Assembly (NCBI GenBank): GCA_945861415.1
Contig: CAMAUV010000036.1
Coordinates: 1 to 45,863, forward strand
DNA length: 45,863 nt
Origin: Akkermansia muciniphila
GTDB lineage: Bacteria > Verrucomicrobiota > Verrucomicrobiia > Verrucomicrobiales > V1-33
Reading direction: 5' to 3'
A program made the translations under genes and the position numbers. Under the pieces are notes generated by a model. The model was not told the origin of the DNA and searched no databases. It saw only the letters and a program-made list of their open reading frames with translations. Every line of letters starts with the position of its first letter. Position 1 is the first letter of the stretch. This document shows positions 1 through 8,477 of this stretch, piece by piece.

Positions 1-60
1 CGCTTCCAGCGCTACACGGGCTTTAAATCCGGCATCATGTCTCTTTCGTTTGGCTTTCAT
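1..60 (-). CDS. IS3-family transposase OrfA, N-terminal fragment at window edge
   Basis: The minus strand from position 60 reads MKAKRKRHDAGFKARVALEA and then leaves the window. The basic start followed by FKARVALEA matches the beginning of the helix-turn-helix domain of IS3-family OrfA proteins (typical form: xFKAKVALEAL). OrfA binds the inverted repeats, and a frameshift with OrfB normally makes the full transposase. Only 20 residues are visible, so whether the gene is intact cannot be judged. Confidence 0.75.
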   Translation of the reverse strand, partial: MKAKRKRHDAGFKARVALEA

Positions 61-143
61 TGGGTGGCTATTGCGTTCGCGGTTTCGTGCGCCAAGGTCC
101 AGCCCAATCATAGCTTAACCAGTGGCCTGGTTTTCGGGGTCCA
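1..143 (-). mobile_element. IS3-family insertion sequence, left end, cut by window edge
   Basis: Read on the minus strand, the element appears to begin near position 143 with TGGACCCCGAAAACCAGG, which resembles the terminal inverted repeats of some IS3-family elements. About 80 bases later comes the start codon of an OrfA-type transposase (position 60), a normal distance for IS3 elements. Everything further in lies outside the window, so the second ORF, the far inverted repeat and the target duplication cannot be seen. The exact outer boundary is an estimate from the sequence pattern. Confidence 0.6.
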
Positions 144-400
144 CCTCAAAGCGTTGGGCATTCTGCACCTGCTAGGGCTAAGGAACAATGATTCCCCCTG
201 CCAGCAGGAAATTAATAACTACTCCTAGGTGATGTTTTATAACAAGATCAAGCCCCCAATAGACGACTGAAGCGAACTGAAAAAGCGAGAGAAAGGACCA
301 TCATGGGTGCAGGTAAGTGGTGCAAAGGCCTTCCGAAACGACCCCGTCATTCGCAACGCAACTTAAGCGTTTGAGGCTGGTTAGGTCTTTCCGGCTAGTC
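144..400. other. Non-coding stretch between IS end and pssA
   Basis: I see no convincing gene here. Short open frames on both strands lack protein-like composition. This DNA lies beyond the insertion sequence and downstream of the pssA stop codon. No clear hairpin terminator for pssA was found. Confidence 0.5.
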
Positions 401-1216
401 TCACGCGGCGTAAGTTTCCTCGTCGCTTTCCTCCGGCTCGTCCGGGTCCTCCTCAATCTCGCGGCGCCACTCACGTTTGACCCACGGACGGATGAGTCCG
501 TAGAAAAGATAGCCCACGAAGGTGACGGCGGGCATGACATAGCGCCATTGCACGACGACCACCACCATGAGCACGGCGATGACGAACCAAGGGATGCTGC
601 GTTTGGTGCGCCATGAGAGACCCTTGAAACTAGGATAGCGCAGCTTACTCACCATGATGATGCTCAGAAGAATCATCAGTGCGGGCAGCGTCCACTTCCA
701 CCAACCGAGTGTCAGAGAGGCGCCCACTTTGGGATTTGGGTGGATGAACAGCAGAGTCACCGACGCGATGACACCCGCTGCTGCTGGAATCGGGCAACCT
801 GTGAAATCGCGGCTCGGCTTCCCGCTCGCCGTTGCCGACAGGCAATTGAAGCGCGCCAAGCGGATCGCCCCGCAGAGCACGTAGAAGAAAGCGATTAGCC
901 AGCCTGCCCTGTCCGGCACCACGTCACCTAGCACGATGTAGTGCATGAGCAATGCCGGAGCTACTCCGAAGGACACGATGTCAGCCAGCGAATCAAACTC
1001 CCGACCGAACGGCGACTCTTCGCCGATGGCCCGCGCAATGCGTCCATCCAGCATGTCGAAAAGACATGCTCCAAGAATGAGCCAGATAGCGGTCAGCGCC
1101 GTGGTATGGTCGCCGGGATTGGTCACTAGCAGCTGCATGGCATAGAACCCGCAGAAAAGGTTGGCGGCCGTCATCAGGTTCGGCCAGAAGTGGATCTTGG
1201 GCAGGTCGTCTTTCAT
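401..1216 (-). CDS. pssA: CDP-diacylglycerol--serine O-phosphatidyltransferase
   Basis: A 271-residue integral membrane enzyme of the CDP-alcohol phosphatidyltransferase family. It is expected to join serine to CDP-diacylglycerol, making phosphatidylserine, the precursor of phosphatidylethanolamine. The family motif D-G-x2-A-R-x8-G-x3-D-x3-D is complete: D57, G58, A61, R62, G71, D75 and D79, the aspartates that bind metal and the CDP group. Several hydrophobic helices follow, and the C-terminus is an acidic tail rich in Glu and Asp. I chose the ATG at 1216 (MKDDLPKIHFWPNLMTAANL) because it gives the usual length and starts just before the conserved first helix; the frame is open further upstream but with no family similarity. 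There is no strong ribosome binding site. Serine as acceptor is inferred from overall resemblance to PssA; a related acceptor is possible. Confidence 0.88.
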   Translation of the reverse strand: MKDDLPKIHFWPNLMTAANLFCGFYAMQLLVTNPGDHTTALTAIWLILGACLFDMLDGRIARAIGEESPFGREFDSLADIVSFGVAPALLMHYIVLGDVVPDRAGWLIAFFYVLCGAIRLARFNCLSATASGKPSRDFTGCPIPAAAGVIASVTLLFIHPNPKVGASLTLGWWKWTLPALMILLSIIMVSKLRYPSFKGLSWRTKRSIPWFVIAVLMVVVVVQWRYVMPAVTFVGYLFYGLIRPWVKREWRREIEEDPDEPEESDEETYAA

Positions 1217-1269
1217 GATCAGTGGCCAGGGATAAAACCCGCGGCGTAGAAGGTGACAATCCGTTAAGT

Positions 1270-1488
1270 CTAGTGAGCGTCCTCTGCGCGGAAAGTGGAA
1301 AGATTCCCCGCCGGCCAGTGCAGCCACGCGATCAGTGCGGGCAGGGCATAACCAAAAACCTGAATGCTTACGTGCCCTGCCCACATGTGCGGCAAATGGA
1401 GCCAAGGCAGTGAGATCCGAGGACGCAGAGCATAGAGAAATGCGAACGTCATGCCCGCCGTCAGGCTCCATCCTCGCTTAGTCGGCAT
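1270..1488 (-). CDS. Small two-helix membrane protein, function unknown
   Basis: A 72-residue ORF starting MPTKRGWSLTAG, with two likely membrane segments at about residues 7-22 and 44-62. Its ATG lies inside the last codons of the preceding ORF (GAATATGCCGACTAA), the arrangement expected for translational coupling. It ends 53 bases before pssA on the same strand, so the two may be cotranscribed. I do not recognise a family. The hydrophobic pattern and the operon position support a real gene; the small size keeps the call tentative. Confidence 0.45.
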   Translation of the reverse strand: MPTKRGWSLTAGMTFAFLYALRPRISLPWLHLPHMWAGHVSIQVFGYALPALIAWLHWPAGNLSTFRAEDAH

Positions 1489-1660
1489 ATTCAGTAGTGG
1501 CTGCGGCAGAGCCACCTCCTGCAGATGTCACCTGAGCCGGGGAGACTCTCTTCCCCATTTCTATCCGGGCTATCTGGCCGGAGAATTCCTTTAGTGCCGT
1601 GGTGGCACGGGCGATGCGGGCAGCAGACACTCCCAATGAATCGGCGCCATTCCTTTTCAT
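1478..1660 (-). CDS. Hypothetical 60-residue protein upstream of pssA
   Basis: A short ORF beginning MKRNGADSLGVSAARIARAT, with an amphipathic N-terminal half and an Ala/Ser/Thr-rich end. It overlaps the start of the next membrane ORF by a few codons. Its start is 45 bases from the divergent recJ start, so a promoter for both directions would have to fit there or within the genes. No family is recognised. It could be a coupling leader ORF rather than a functional protein. Confidence 0.3.
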   Translation of the reverse strand: MKRNGADSLGVSAARIARATTALKEFSGQIARIEMGKRVSPAQVTSAGGGSAAATTEYAD

Positions 1661-1705
1661 TTTCCGAGTTGCCGTTCCGCAAATGCGTGTAAGGCAGCAG
1701 GTCGA

Positions 1706-3409
1706 ATGCTGACACTGCCCGCACCCCGCTGGATTCTCAGGCCGGTCGCCGAGGAGGCGATGCGGTACGTGGAGGCATGGACGGGCGGCAATCTTTCCCC
1801 ACTCGTGCGCAGGCTCATCGCCCAGCGCGACCCCGGCAGCACTGAAGCCGTGGACCGCTACCTCAATCCAAAGCTAAAGGAACTCAGCGACCCCTTTCTC
1901 CTCCCTAATATGGAGGCCGCCGTAGAGCGCATCTTCCGCGCTGTTGATACCAAGGAGCGCGTTGTGCTTTACGGCGACTACGATGTGGACGGCGTCTCCT
2001 CCCTCACGCTGCTTGCTATTATTCTACAATCCTACGGTTTACAGCCGAGGTGCTTTCTTCCCCTCCGCATGGGGGAAGGCTATGGGGTCTCACGCGACGG
2101 CCTTGAGCGATGCCTGAGCGAAGGAGCCGCGGATCTGCTCATCGCCGTAGACTGCGGCACCAGCAGCCGCACCGAAAGCGAGTGGCTGCTCACTCAGGGC
2201 ATCGAGATGGTAGTGCTGGACCATCATGAACCCGATCCCGCCCGTCTGCCCCCCTGCCCTATCGTCAATCCAAAGCTCGGCGACACCTTTCACTACCTTT
2301 GCAGTGCCGGCGTTGTCTTCAAACTCGGCCACGCCATGGTCAAGCAGCGGCGTGTGGAAGAATTCGAACTGAAAGACCACCTTGATCTCGTCGCCCTCGC
2401 AACTGTCGCCGACATAATGCCGCTAGTGGACGAGAACCGCATGTTTGTGCGAAAAGGCCTGCAAATCATGGAAGGCATGCGCCGCGAGGGTCTGCGCGCA
2501 CTCATTGAAATCGCCGGGGTGAAAGCCCCCTTTGACAGCATGGACCTTGGGTTCCGCCTCGGTCCGCGCCTCAATGCGGCCGGCCGGCTCGATACGGCCA
2601 AGACCGCGCTGGATCTCCTCCTGAGCCAATCCCCGCAGGAGGCCATGGCGCTGGCGCTCGAACTGGACGGACACAATCGCGAGCGCCAGAACGTAGAGCA
2701 TACAATGCAGCAGGAAGCTCAGGAAATGGCCCTGCGCCTCACTGCCGACAGCGACCCGGAAGGGCTCGTGCTGGCTTCGCCCGACTGGCACCCGGGTGTC
2801 GTCGGCATCGTAGCCGCACGGCTCATGCGGAAGTTTTACCGTCCCATCTTTGTCATCGCCATCGATAGCGAGGGCGTCGGCAAAGGCAGCGGGCGCAGCG
2901 TGGAAGGCGTGTCTCTCATCGCAGCGCTCGACAGCTGCCGCGATCTGCTCCTCGCCGGGGGCGGACACGAAGCGGCTGCCGGACTTACCATTCACTCGGA
3001 TAACATCGAAGCCTTTCGTGTCCGCTTCGCCGAAAGTGTGGCTCGGCAACTTACAGGCGGCGCTCTCGAGCCCAAGCTTTACATCGATGCAGAGACCCGT
3101 CTCTCGGAACTAACGCTCGACTTCCTGAACACCTACGAACTCCTGCAGCCTTTCGGCCAAGCGAATCCCCGCCCGCTCTTCATGGTGCGGGGCGTGCAGC
3201 CCGTGAGCGAGCCGCGCCTGCTGCGCGAGCGCCACTGGAAATTTGGATTCTACCAGGAGGGCATCATCCGCAGCGGAGTGTGGTTCAACGGCGCGCATGA
3301 ACAGCTCCCCAAGCCCCCATGGGATGTCGCCTTCTACGTCGACCGTAACACTTTTCGCGGTGAAACCACCGTGCAGATGCTCGTGCAGGACATGCGCATG
3401 AGTCAGTGA
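1706..3409 (+). CDS. recJ: Single-stranded-DNA-specific 5'-3' exonuclease RecJ
   Basis: A 567-residue DHH-superfamily exonuclease, close to the normal RecJ length. It degrades single-stranded DNA from the 5' end in RecF-type recombination, mismatch repair and base excision repair. The metal-binding phosphoesterase motifs are present: DYDVDG at residues 91-96, AVDCG at about 147-151, and DHH at 172-174. LGPRLNAAGRLDTA lies in the middle. The DHHA1 motif GGGHEAAAGL is at about 417, and the C-terminal domain carries the typical PFGQANPRP. The start at 1706 gives the common MLTLPAPRWILRPV opening, with AAGG some way upstream. It is transcribed divergently from the pssA group and converges with the radical SAM gene. 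Nothing odd was seen. Confidence 0.97.
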   Translation: MLTLPAPRWILRPVAEEAMRYVEAWTGGNLSPLVRRLIAQRDPGSTEAVDRYLNPKLKELSDPFLLPNMEAAVERIFRAVDTKERVVLYGDYDVDGVSSLTLLAIILQSYGLQPRCFLPLRMGEGYGVSRDGLERCLSEGAADLLIAVDCGTSSRTESEWLLTQGIEMVVLDHHEPDPARLPPCPIVNPKLGDTFHYLCSAGVVFKLGHAMVKQRRVEEFELKDHLDLVALATVADIMPLVDENRMFVRKGLQIMEGMRREGLRALIEIAGVKAPFDSMDLGFRLGPRLNAAGRLDTAKTALDLLLSQSPQEAMALALELDGHNRERQNVEHTMQQEAQEMALRLTADSDPEGLVLASPDWHPGVVGIVAARLMRKFYRPIFVIAIDSEGVGKGSGRSVEGVSLIAALDSCRDLLLAGGGHEAAAGLTIHSDNIEAFRVRFAESVARQLTGGALEPKLYIDAETRLSELTLDFLNTYELLQPFGQANPRPLFMVRGVQPVSEPRLLRERHWKFGFYQEGIIRSGVWFNGAHEQLPKPPWDVAFYVDRNTFRGETTVQMLVQDMRMSQ

Positions 3410-3447
3410 TTTACCGGGGCAGCTAAAGTTGTCTCAGGCTGGCAGCT

Positions 3448-4650
3448 TCAGCTCTTTCCATCGTAGACCCCGAAGTCGTTGAAGAAGTATTTCTTCGCCA
3501 ACCGGTACATCCAGTGCTTCTCCGGGATCTCCTCGTCGGGCCGGTGCTGACTGGTGCGAGGCACCATAGAATCCAGTTCTGCCACGGCCGTCTGGCGGAT
3601 GGTAGTATCCTGGGCTCCGTGCTTGGCCGCGAGAGCTTTAACGAGATCCGGACGCTCCAGAACAATACATCCGCGCGTGTGCTTTGCGGCCACTTCCCGG
3701 AAGTCCTTTAGAAAGGATGACTGTGTCAGGGTATTGTAAATCCCACGCTCATCCCGCACGTTCTCCACGGCGAACTGAATGATCGGACACGGCTCCACCG
3801 ACCCTCGTGGACTGACGTGATGGCTAATGCCCGTAGCCATAGGACAGAGCGCCTGACCCTTGTGATCGTAGTATGCGTCCACAATGGCTATAGGCATCTG
3901 CGCGCGCTGCTCGACAACGAATTTCCGTACCTGCGTAATCTGCTCAGGCGTGAGCGCCAGCTCAGCAGAAATCTTCGGGCCCACCGGACGATAGGTGTGA
4001 TACCACGTATAGTGCACACCCCAGTCGATCAGTTGCTTCAGCCATTTTGTCGTAAGCAGATCCCCGATGTTTGTCTGGCAGAGGCTGGTAGCAACGCCCG
4101 TGAGCAATTTCTCATCAAGACAGTTCCGCAGCCCGCGCAGCGTGCGCCCGAGCACGTCTTTGTTTCCACGTCGGATGTCCGAAACGCTGCCCGTGCCTTC
4201 AATGCTCACCAGCGGCGTGGCATTGCCCAACTGCCGCAGCCGCTTGGCCGCTTTTTCAGTGATGAGCTGGCCGTTCGTGAAGATTTGAAAATAGCAATCC
4301 GGGTGCTGCGCCAGAAAATCAAACAGTTCCGGATGCATGAACGGCTCTCCTCCCAGCACGCCAAAGAACGAGTTCCCGTGTTCCCTCGCGTCATTTACCA
4401 GCCGATTGAGTTCATCCAACGGAATCATGTTCCTCGGAGCCTCCACGTCCACCCAGCAGCCCTGGCAGCGCAGATTGCAGGAATTGAGGATACTGAGGTA
4501 GAGAAAAGGCGGAAAAACCACGCCCTCTTTCAGCCGCTTCTTGAACAGCATGACAGAACGCGCCCCCTTGTATCCAAAGTTCCACGCCACCTTGGTCAGG
4601 CAGCGGGGGTCTACGGTAGTTAAAATGCGGGAGGCGAGTGAAAAGATCAT
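3448..4650 (-). CDS. Radical SAM protein with SPASM-like C-terminal region
   Basis: A 400-residue protein whose radical SAM core carries C58-x3-C62-x2-C65 (CNLRCQGC), expected to hold the 4Fe-4S cluster that cleaves S-adenosylmethionine, followed by GGEP at 100-103. A second cysteine group (ALCPMATG and GSVEPCPII, plus TRGC later) resembles the SPASM/twitch auxiliary cluster region of peptide-modifying or oxidising radical SAM enzymes. An unusual N-terminal extension of about 50 residues precedes the core. The C-terminus ends WMYRLAKKYFFNDFGVYDGK. The substrate cannot be read from the sequence. A short ORF ends 14 bases upstream on the same strand. It converges with recJ, 38 bases apart. Confidence 0.85.
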   Translation of the reverse strand: MIFSLASRILTTVDPRCLTKVAWNFGYKGARSVMLFKKRLKEGVVFPPFLYLSILNSCNLRCQGCWVDVEAPRNMIPLDELNRLVNDAREHGNSFFGVLGGEPFMHPELFDFLAQHPDCYFQIFTNGQLITEKAAKRLRQLGNATPLVSIEGTGSVSDIRRGNKDVLGRTLRGLRNCLDEKLLTGVATSLCQTNIGDLLTTKWLKQLIDWGVHYTWYHTYRPVGPKISAELALTPEQITQVRKFVVEQRAQMPIAIVDAYYDHKGQALCPMATGISHHVSPRGSVEPCPIIQFAVENVRDERGIYNTLTQSSFLKDFREVAAKHTRGCIVLERPDLVKALAAKHGAQDTTIRQTAVAELDSMVPRTSQHRPDEEIPEKHWMYRLAKKYFFNDFGVYDGKS

Positions 4651-5022
4651 GTGTCGTGCCCGTGTTACGCTCCAAAGCCCTCCGCGTCATCCGCTTTCTT
4701 ACTCGGACACGCCCCCACCGCCAGCAAGCAGTAGACCTCGCCAAGTATGTCCTCCACCCCGTCCATGACGCCCGTCCCGGCACGCTAGATTTCGCGCCAC
4801 CCGCAATCCTTGGACCGAGGCAGCGGATGCGCTGGACTTTACCACGGCCGTCAATGGTCGCAGCGAGCAAACAAGCAGGTAGCTGGACAATCTGCTAATC
4901 AAGAACTCAACGCGGAGGACAAACATTCGGCCGCAATGGCCACCACAGTCCTTACGGCCAGTCATGCTTCGGCGCGCAGGCTTTCGATGCCATGGCACAG
5001 TCACCTAGCCTCCTCCTCGTCG
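4651..5022. other. Intergenic region between uvrA end and radical SAM gene
   Basis: About 370 bases between two minus-strand genes. Apart from the 33-codon ORF at 4665-4766, I see no coding sequence with protein-like composition, no RNA gene and no clear terminator. The promoter of the radical SAM gene probably lies here, but I could not identify a convincing -35/-10 pair. Confidence 0.4.
4665..4766 (-). CDS. Possible 33-residue ORF directly upstream of radical SAM gene
   Basis: The minus strand holds an ATG ORF of 33 codons starting MDGVEDILGEVYCLLAVG and ending KKADDAEGFGA, with two cysteines. It stops 14 bases before the radical SAM start. There is no strong ribosome binding site, and an in-frame TAG lies eight codons upstream. 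Radical SAM/SPASM enzymes often modify a short peptide encoded next door, which makes the position interesting. The ORF is short enough to be chance or the tail of a decayed gene. Confidence 0.2.
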   Translation of the reverse strand: MDGVEDILGEVYCLLAVGACPSKKADDAEGFGA

Positions 5023-7914
5023 TCAGAGCTTTCCGCGAAGATACCCCCCAGTAAGGCTTTCCGGGCAGGCCACGATCACATCCGGAGCGCCCTCGGCGAC
5101 CACCATGCCCCCCGCCCTGCCGCCCTCCGGACCCATGTCGATGATCCAATCAGCGCATTTGATGACGTCCAGATTGTGCTCGATGACGATGAGGGAGTTA
5201 CCTTGGTCACGGAGGTTGTAGAGAACGCGTAGCAAGACTTCGATATCGCTGAAGTGCAGGCCGGTGGTGGGCTCGTCAAGAAGGTAGAGCGTGCGTCCGG
5301 TAGCACGCTTACTCAGTTCCGCGGCGAGTTTGAGCCGCTGAGCCTCACCACCGCTGAGAGTGTTGGCAGGCTGGCCGAGCTTGAGATAGCCAAGGCCCAC
5401 ACTGCACATCATGCGGAGCTTGTCGCCAAGGCCCGGCGTGGCCCGGAAGAAGTCGGAGGCTTCATCCAATGACATTTCGAGCACCTCTGCGATGTTGCGG
5501 CCTTTAAAAGTGACCTCCAGCACCTCACGGTTGTAGCGTTTTCCCTCGCAGGCTTCGCAGGTGACATAGACATCGCTCAGAAAGTGCATGTCGATGCGGA
5601 TTAGGCCGTCACCCTCGCAGGTCTCGCACCGGCCGCCCGCTGTATTGAAGCTAAAAGTCCCTGGCGTGTAACCACGCACCTTGCTGGCGGGGAGGTGGCT
5701 GAAGAGATCGCGGATGTGCGTGAATGCGCCTATGAATGTGGCCGGATTGCTCCGGGGACTTCGCCCGATCGGGCTCTGATCAATGACCACTGCTTTGTCG
5801 ATCTGCTGCAATCCGCTGATGCCCTTGTGTTTGCCCGGAGGGTCTTTGGAATGATAGAGCCTCCGGAAAATTTCGCGCCGCAGAATGTCGTCCACCAGCG
5901 TACTTTTTCCGCTGCCGCTCACGCCGGTGACACATACGAGGCAGCCGAGCGGGAAGCTCACATCCATGCCGCGCAAGTTGTTCTCCACCGCACCGTGGAC
6001 CGTGAGCCAGCCGTTCTCCAGCACTTCCTGCTTCTTCCCTCGCGGTGGCGGCACGATGCGTTGTTTGGGAACCGCGATCTTCGCCGTGCCCGCGAGAAAC
6101 TGGCCAGTAATGCTGTGCTCATTGGCGCGCACTTCATTCACCGTGCCCGACGCCACCAACTCCCCGCCGCGCGGACCCGCACCCGGTCCTATATCGATCA
6201 CGTAATCTGCCGCCGTGATGGTGTCCTCATCGTGCTCTACCACGATCACGGTGTTCCCAAGATCCCGCAATTCGCGCAGTGTCGCCAGCAGTCGATCGTT
6301 GTCCCGCTGATGCAAGCCGATGCTCGGCTCATCCAGCACATAAAGCACCCCGCTGAGCCGCGAACCCAATTGCTTGGCCAATCGAATCCGCTGCGCCTCC
6401 CCGCCGCTCAGCGTCCCATACTCCCGCGCCATTGTGAGATAACCCACGCCCACATCGTCCAAAAACCGCAGCCGTGATTCCATTTCCCGCACCACCTCCG
6501 CCGAAATCGCCCGTTGCTGCTCCGTTAGCACCAGCCCGCGCAGCGCGTGACGGGCATCATCAACCGTGAGCGCCGTGAACTGGTCGATAGCGAACTCCTT
6601 ACCCGCGACCGGCAGCGTCACCGCAAGAAACTCCGTTTTCAGCCGTCTCCCGCCGCAAGCCGTGCAGGGCGCGGGATTCATGTAGCGGCGGATGTTGACT
6701 TTGACAAACTCGCTCTCACTCTCCGCCAGCAGGCGCCGGGCCTCGTGTACGAGGCCTTCGAATGGTTTGCCCACCACGCGCGTCGTCGCGCTTTTGGCGA
6801 TGTCCATTTTCACCGGCGTTTTCCCTGTGCCATGGAAGAGCGCGTCTTTGAAAGCCTGGGGTAACGTGGTGAATGGAGCCTTTGCATCCACGCCGAAATG
6901 CGACGCCACGGCTGCGATCTTGCGGTCGTGCACTGCTTTCAGTTTCGGATTCTTGCCCCACCACGTTTTTACGGCTCCGTCGGCCAGCGATTTCTGTTTG
7001 TCAGGCACAAGCAGATCCGGGTCGCACCACATTTGAGTGCCCAATCCTTCACAGGTGGCACAGGCTCCGGCGTGACTGTTAAAGGAAAAGTGTCTCGGCG
7101 TCAGCGGGGGCATCCGGAAACCAGTCTCCGGATTGGCATACAGCGTGGTGAACACTCTCTCGCTCCATCTATCTCCCTCCTGAATGAGCACCAGCAACCG
7201 ACTAGCCGGGCCGCTCCAACGCAGCGCCAAAGGTAAAGAATCCATGAGTCGCGTGCGAACTTCAGCACGCACCGACAGTCGGTCTACCACCAGATCAATG
7301 GGCTCGCCTTTCTTCACCTCCGGCTTGTCTTCCAAATCACACACCGCGCCATTCACCCGCACGCGGACAAAACCTTGACGCTGCAACTTCTCGAACAACT
7401 TCTTCGGTTGCATGGTCTCGATCTCCGGCAGCGGCGCGAGGATCATGATGCGCGCGCCCTCAGGCAGAGCGAGGATTTCTTCAGCGATTTCCGGCGTCGT
7501 GTAGCGGTGAATTTTCGCCCCGGTCACCGGATCGTGCGGCGTGCCGCAGGTGGCATAGAGGACGCGCAGGAAATCATAAACTTCCGTGACCGTCGCGATT
7601 GTGCTGCGCGGATTCGCCGTCGTCGTGCGCTGCTCAATCGCAATCGCCGGGCTGAGTCCCTCAATGCTATCTACATCCGGCTTTTCCATCCGCTCAAGAA
7701 ACTGCTGGGCATGCGCGCTCAGGCTCTCCACATAGCGCCTCTGCCCCTCGGCGTATAGGGTATCGAAAGCCAGAGACGACTTCCCGCTGCCGCTCACTCC
7801 CGTGATCACCGTGAGGCTGTTTTTCGGCAGCGCGACTGAAATGTTTTTCAGATTGTGCTGCCGTGCGCCGGTGATGCGGATGAAGTCGTCGGGCATAGGC
7901 AAAGGATTGGTCAT
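5023..7914 (-). CDS. uvrA: Excinuclease ABC subunit A
   Basis: A 963-residue UvrA, the damage-recognition ATPase of nucleotide excision repair, which works with UvrB. Two ABC ATPase modules are visible: Walker A GVSGSGKS at residues 39-46 with signature LSGGEAQRIRLAKQLG near 495, and a second Walker A GVSGSGKST near 660 with NTLSGGEAQRLKLA near 850. Zinc-binding Cys pairs occur as ACATCEGLG with PCTACGGRR, and RCETCEGDG with TCEACEGKR. IDQSPIGRSPRSNPAT is typical of the family. I chose the ATG at 7914 (MTNPLPMPDDFIRI) because it gives normal UvrA length; the frame is open to 8004, and a start at 7896 (MPDDFIRI) is also possible. It is divergent from the lipoprotein gene at 8094. Nothing is missing. 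Confidence 0.97.
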   Translation of the reverse strand: MTNPLPMPDDFIRITGARQHNLKNISVALPKNSLTVITGVSGSGKSSLAFDTLYAEGQRRYVESLSAHAQQFLERMEKPDVDSIEGLSPAIAIEQRTTTANPRSTIATVTEVYDFLRVLYATCGTPHDPVTGAKIHRYTTPEIAEEILALPEGARIMILAPLPEIETMQPKKLFEKLQRQGFVRVRVNGAVCDLEDKPEVKKGEPIDLVVDRLSVRAEVRTRLMDSLPLALRWSGPASRLLVLIQEGDRWSERVFTTLYANPETGFRMPPLTPRHFSFNSHAGACATCEGLGTQMWCDPDLLVPDKQKSLADGAVKTWWGKNPKLKAVHDRKIAAVASHFGVDAKAPFTTLPQAFKDALFHGTGKTPVKMDIAKSATTRVVGKPFEGLVHEARRLLAESESEFVKVNIRRYMNPAPCTACGGRRLKTEFLAVTLPVAGKEFAIDQFTALTVDDARHALRGLVLTEQQRAISAEVVREMESRLRFLDDVGVGYLTMAREYGTLSGGEAQRIRLAKQLGSRLSGVLYVLDEPSIGLHQRDNDRLLATLRELRDLGNTVIVVEHDEDTITAADYVIDIGPGAGPRGGELVASGTVNEVRANEHSITGQFLAGTAKIAVPKQRIVPPPRGKKQEVLENGWLTVHGAVENNLRGMDVSFPLGCLVCVTGVSGSGKSTLVDDILRREIFRRLYHSKDPPGKHKGISGLQQIDKAVVIDQSPIGRSPRSNPATFIGAFTHIRDLFSHLPASKVRGYTPGTFSFNTAGGRCETCEGDGLIRIDMHFLSDVYVTCEACEGKRYNREVLEVTFKGRNIAEVLEMSLDEASDFFRATPGLGDKLRMMCSVGLGYLKLGQPANTLSGGEAQRLKLAAELSKRATGRTLYLLDEPTTGLHFSDIEVLLRVLYNLRDQGNSLIVIEHNLDVIKCADWIIDMGPEGGRAGGMVVAEGAPDVIVACPESLTGGYLRGKL

Positions 7915-8093
7915 ACTGCGCTTATAGCTACGGGGCGCAATCGCCAGCGGCAAAGAGCGCCGATATTTCAGGAATCTTAAATTTTCCCTCGCGCGCCGTG
8001 TCATTCCGGTATAAAATTTGAAATTAAGACATGAATATTTCGAGTCCCGCCCCGTCTATGATGGCGCAATTTAACCTGGAAAAATCCAACAAC

Positions 8094-8399
8094 ATGAAAT
8101 CAATCCTGACTAAGCTCACTCTCGTGCTAACCGCTATGGCACTCAGTTCCTGCGCCTCCGGCCCTAGCGCCCAGACCGGCACCGCAGTTGGCGCCCTTGC
8201 CGGTGCACTCGCAGGCGGCATCATCGGCAACAACGTTGGCGACGGCGATGCCGCGAGCGGCGCCCTCATCGGCGGTCTCATCGGCGCCGGCTTAGGTAAC
8301 GCAGCGGGCAACGAAAAGGATCAGCAGCGCGCCCAAGGGCAATACTACGATCGTAACTTACGCCCTCATAATAACAACAATCCCGGCTACTACCGCTGA
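8094..8399 (+). CDS. Glycine-zipper outer-membrane-type lipoprotein
   Basis: A 101-residue lipoprotein starting MKSILTKLTLVLTAMALSSC, with a lipobox ending LSSC at residue 20, so lipidation and membrane attachment are expected. The mature part is a glycine-zipper region of small residues with repeated GxxxG spacing (GALAGALAGGIIGNN, GALIGGLIGAGLGNAAG), as in the 17-kDa antigen/YMGG-type family. These segments are thought to pack as paired helices in or against a membrane. The tail is polar and ends NNNNPGYYR. I chose the ATG at 8094 rather than an in-frame one at 8031 because it begins a proper signal peptide. The gene is followed at once by a hairpin terminator. Confidence 0.88.
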   Translation: MKSILTKLTLVLTAMALSSCASGPSAQTGTAVGALAGALAGGIIGNNVGDGDAASGALIGGLIGAGLGNAAGNEKDQQRAQGQYYDRNLRPHNNNNPGYYR

Positions 8400-8434
8400 G
8401 CCGACGGTGCATTAATTCTCCCGAAAAAGTCAGA

Positions 8435-8463
8435 GCCCGGACCGGCAATGGTCCGGGCCCTTT
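8435..8463. terminator. Bidirectional hairpin terminator
   Basis: A perfect 9-base stem GCCCGGACC / GGTCCGGGC (8435-8443 and 8450-8458) encloses the loop GGCAAT. It is followed by CCTTTCATTTCTT on the + strand and preceded by GAAAAAG, which gives a T-run on the minus strand. It lies between the end of the lipoprotein gene and the end of the convergent permease gene, so it can serve both. Confidence 0.85.
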
Positions 8464-8477
8464 CATTTCTTGGACGT

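Noticed and set aside
5695..6477. 260-codon + strand frame inside uvrA
   Set aside because: uvrA is complete on the other strand with all motifs, and this frame has shadow-type composition.
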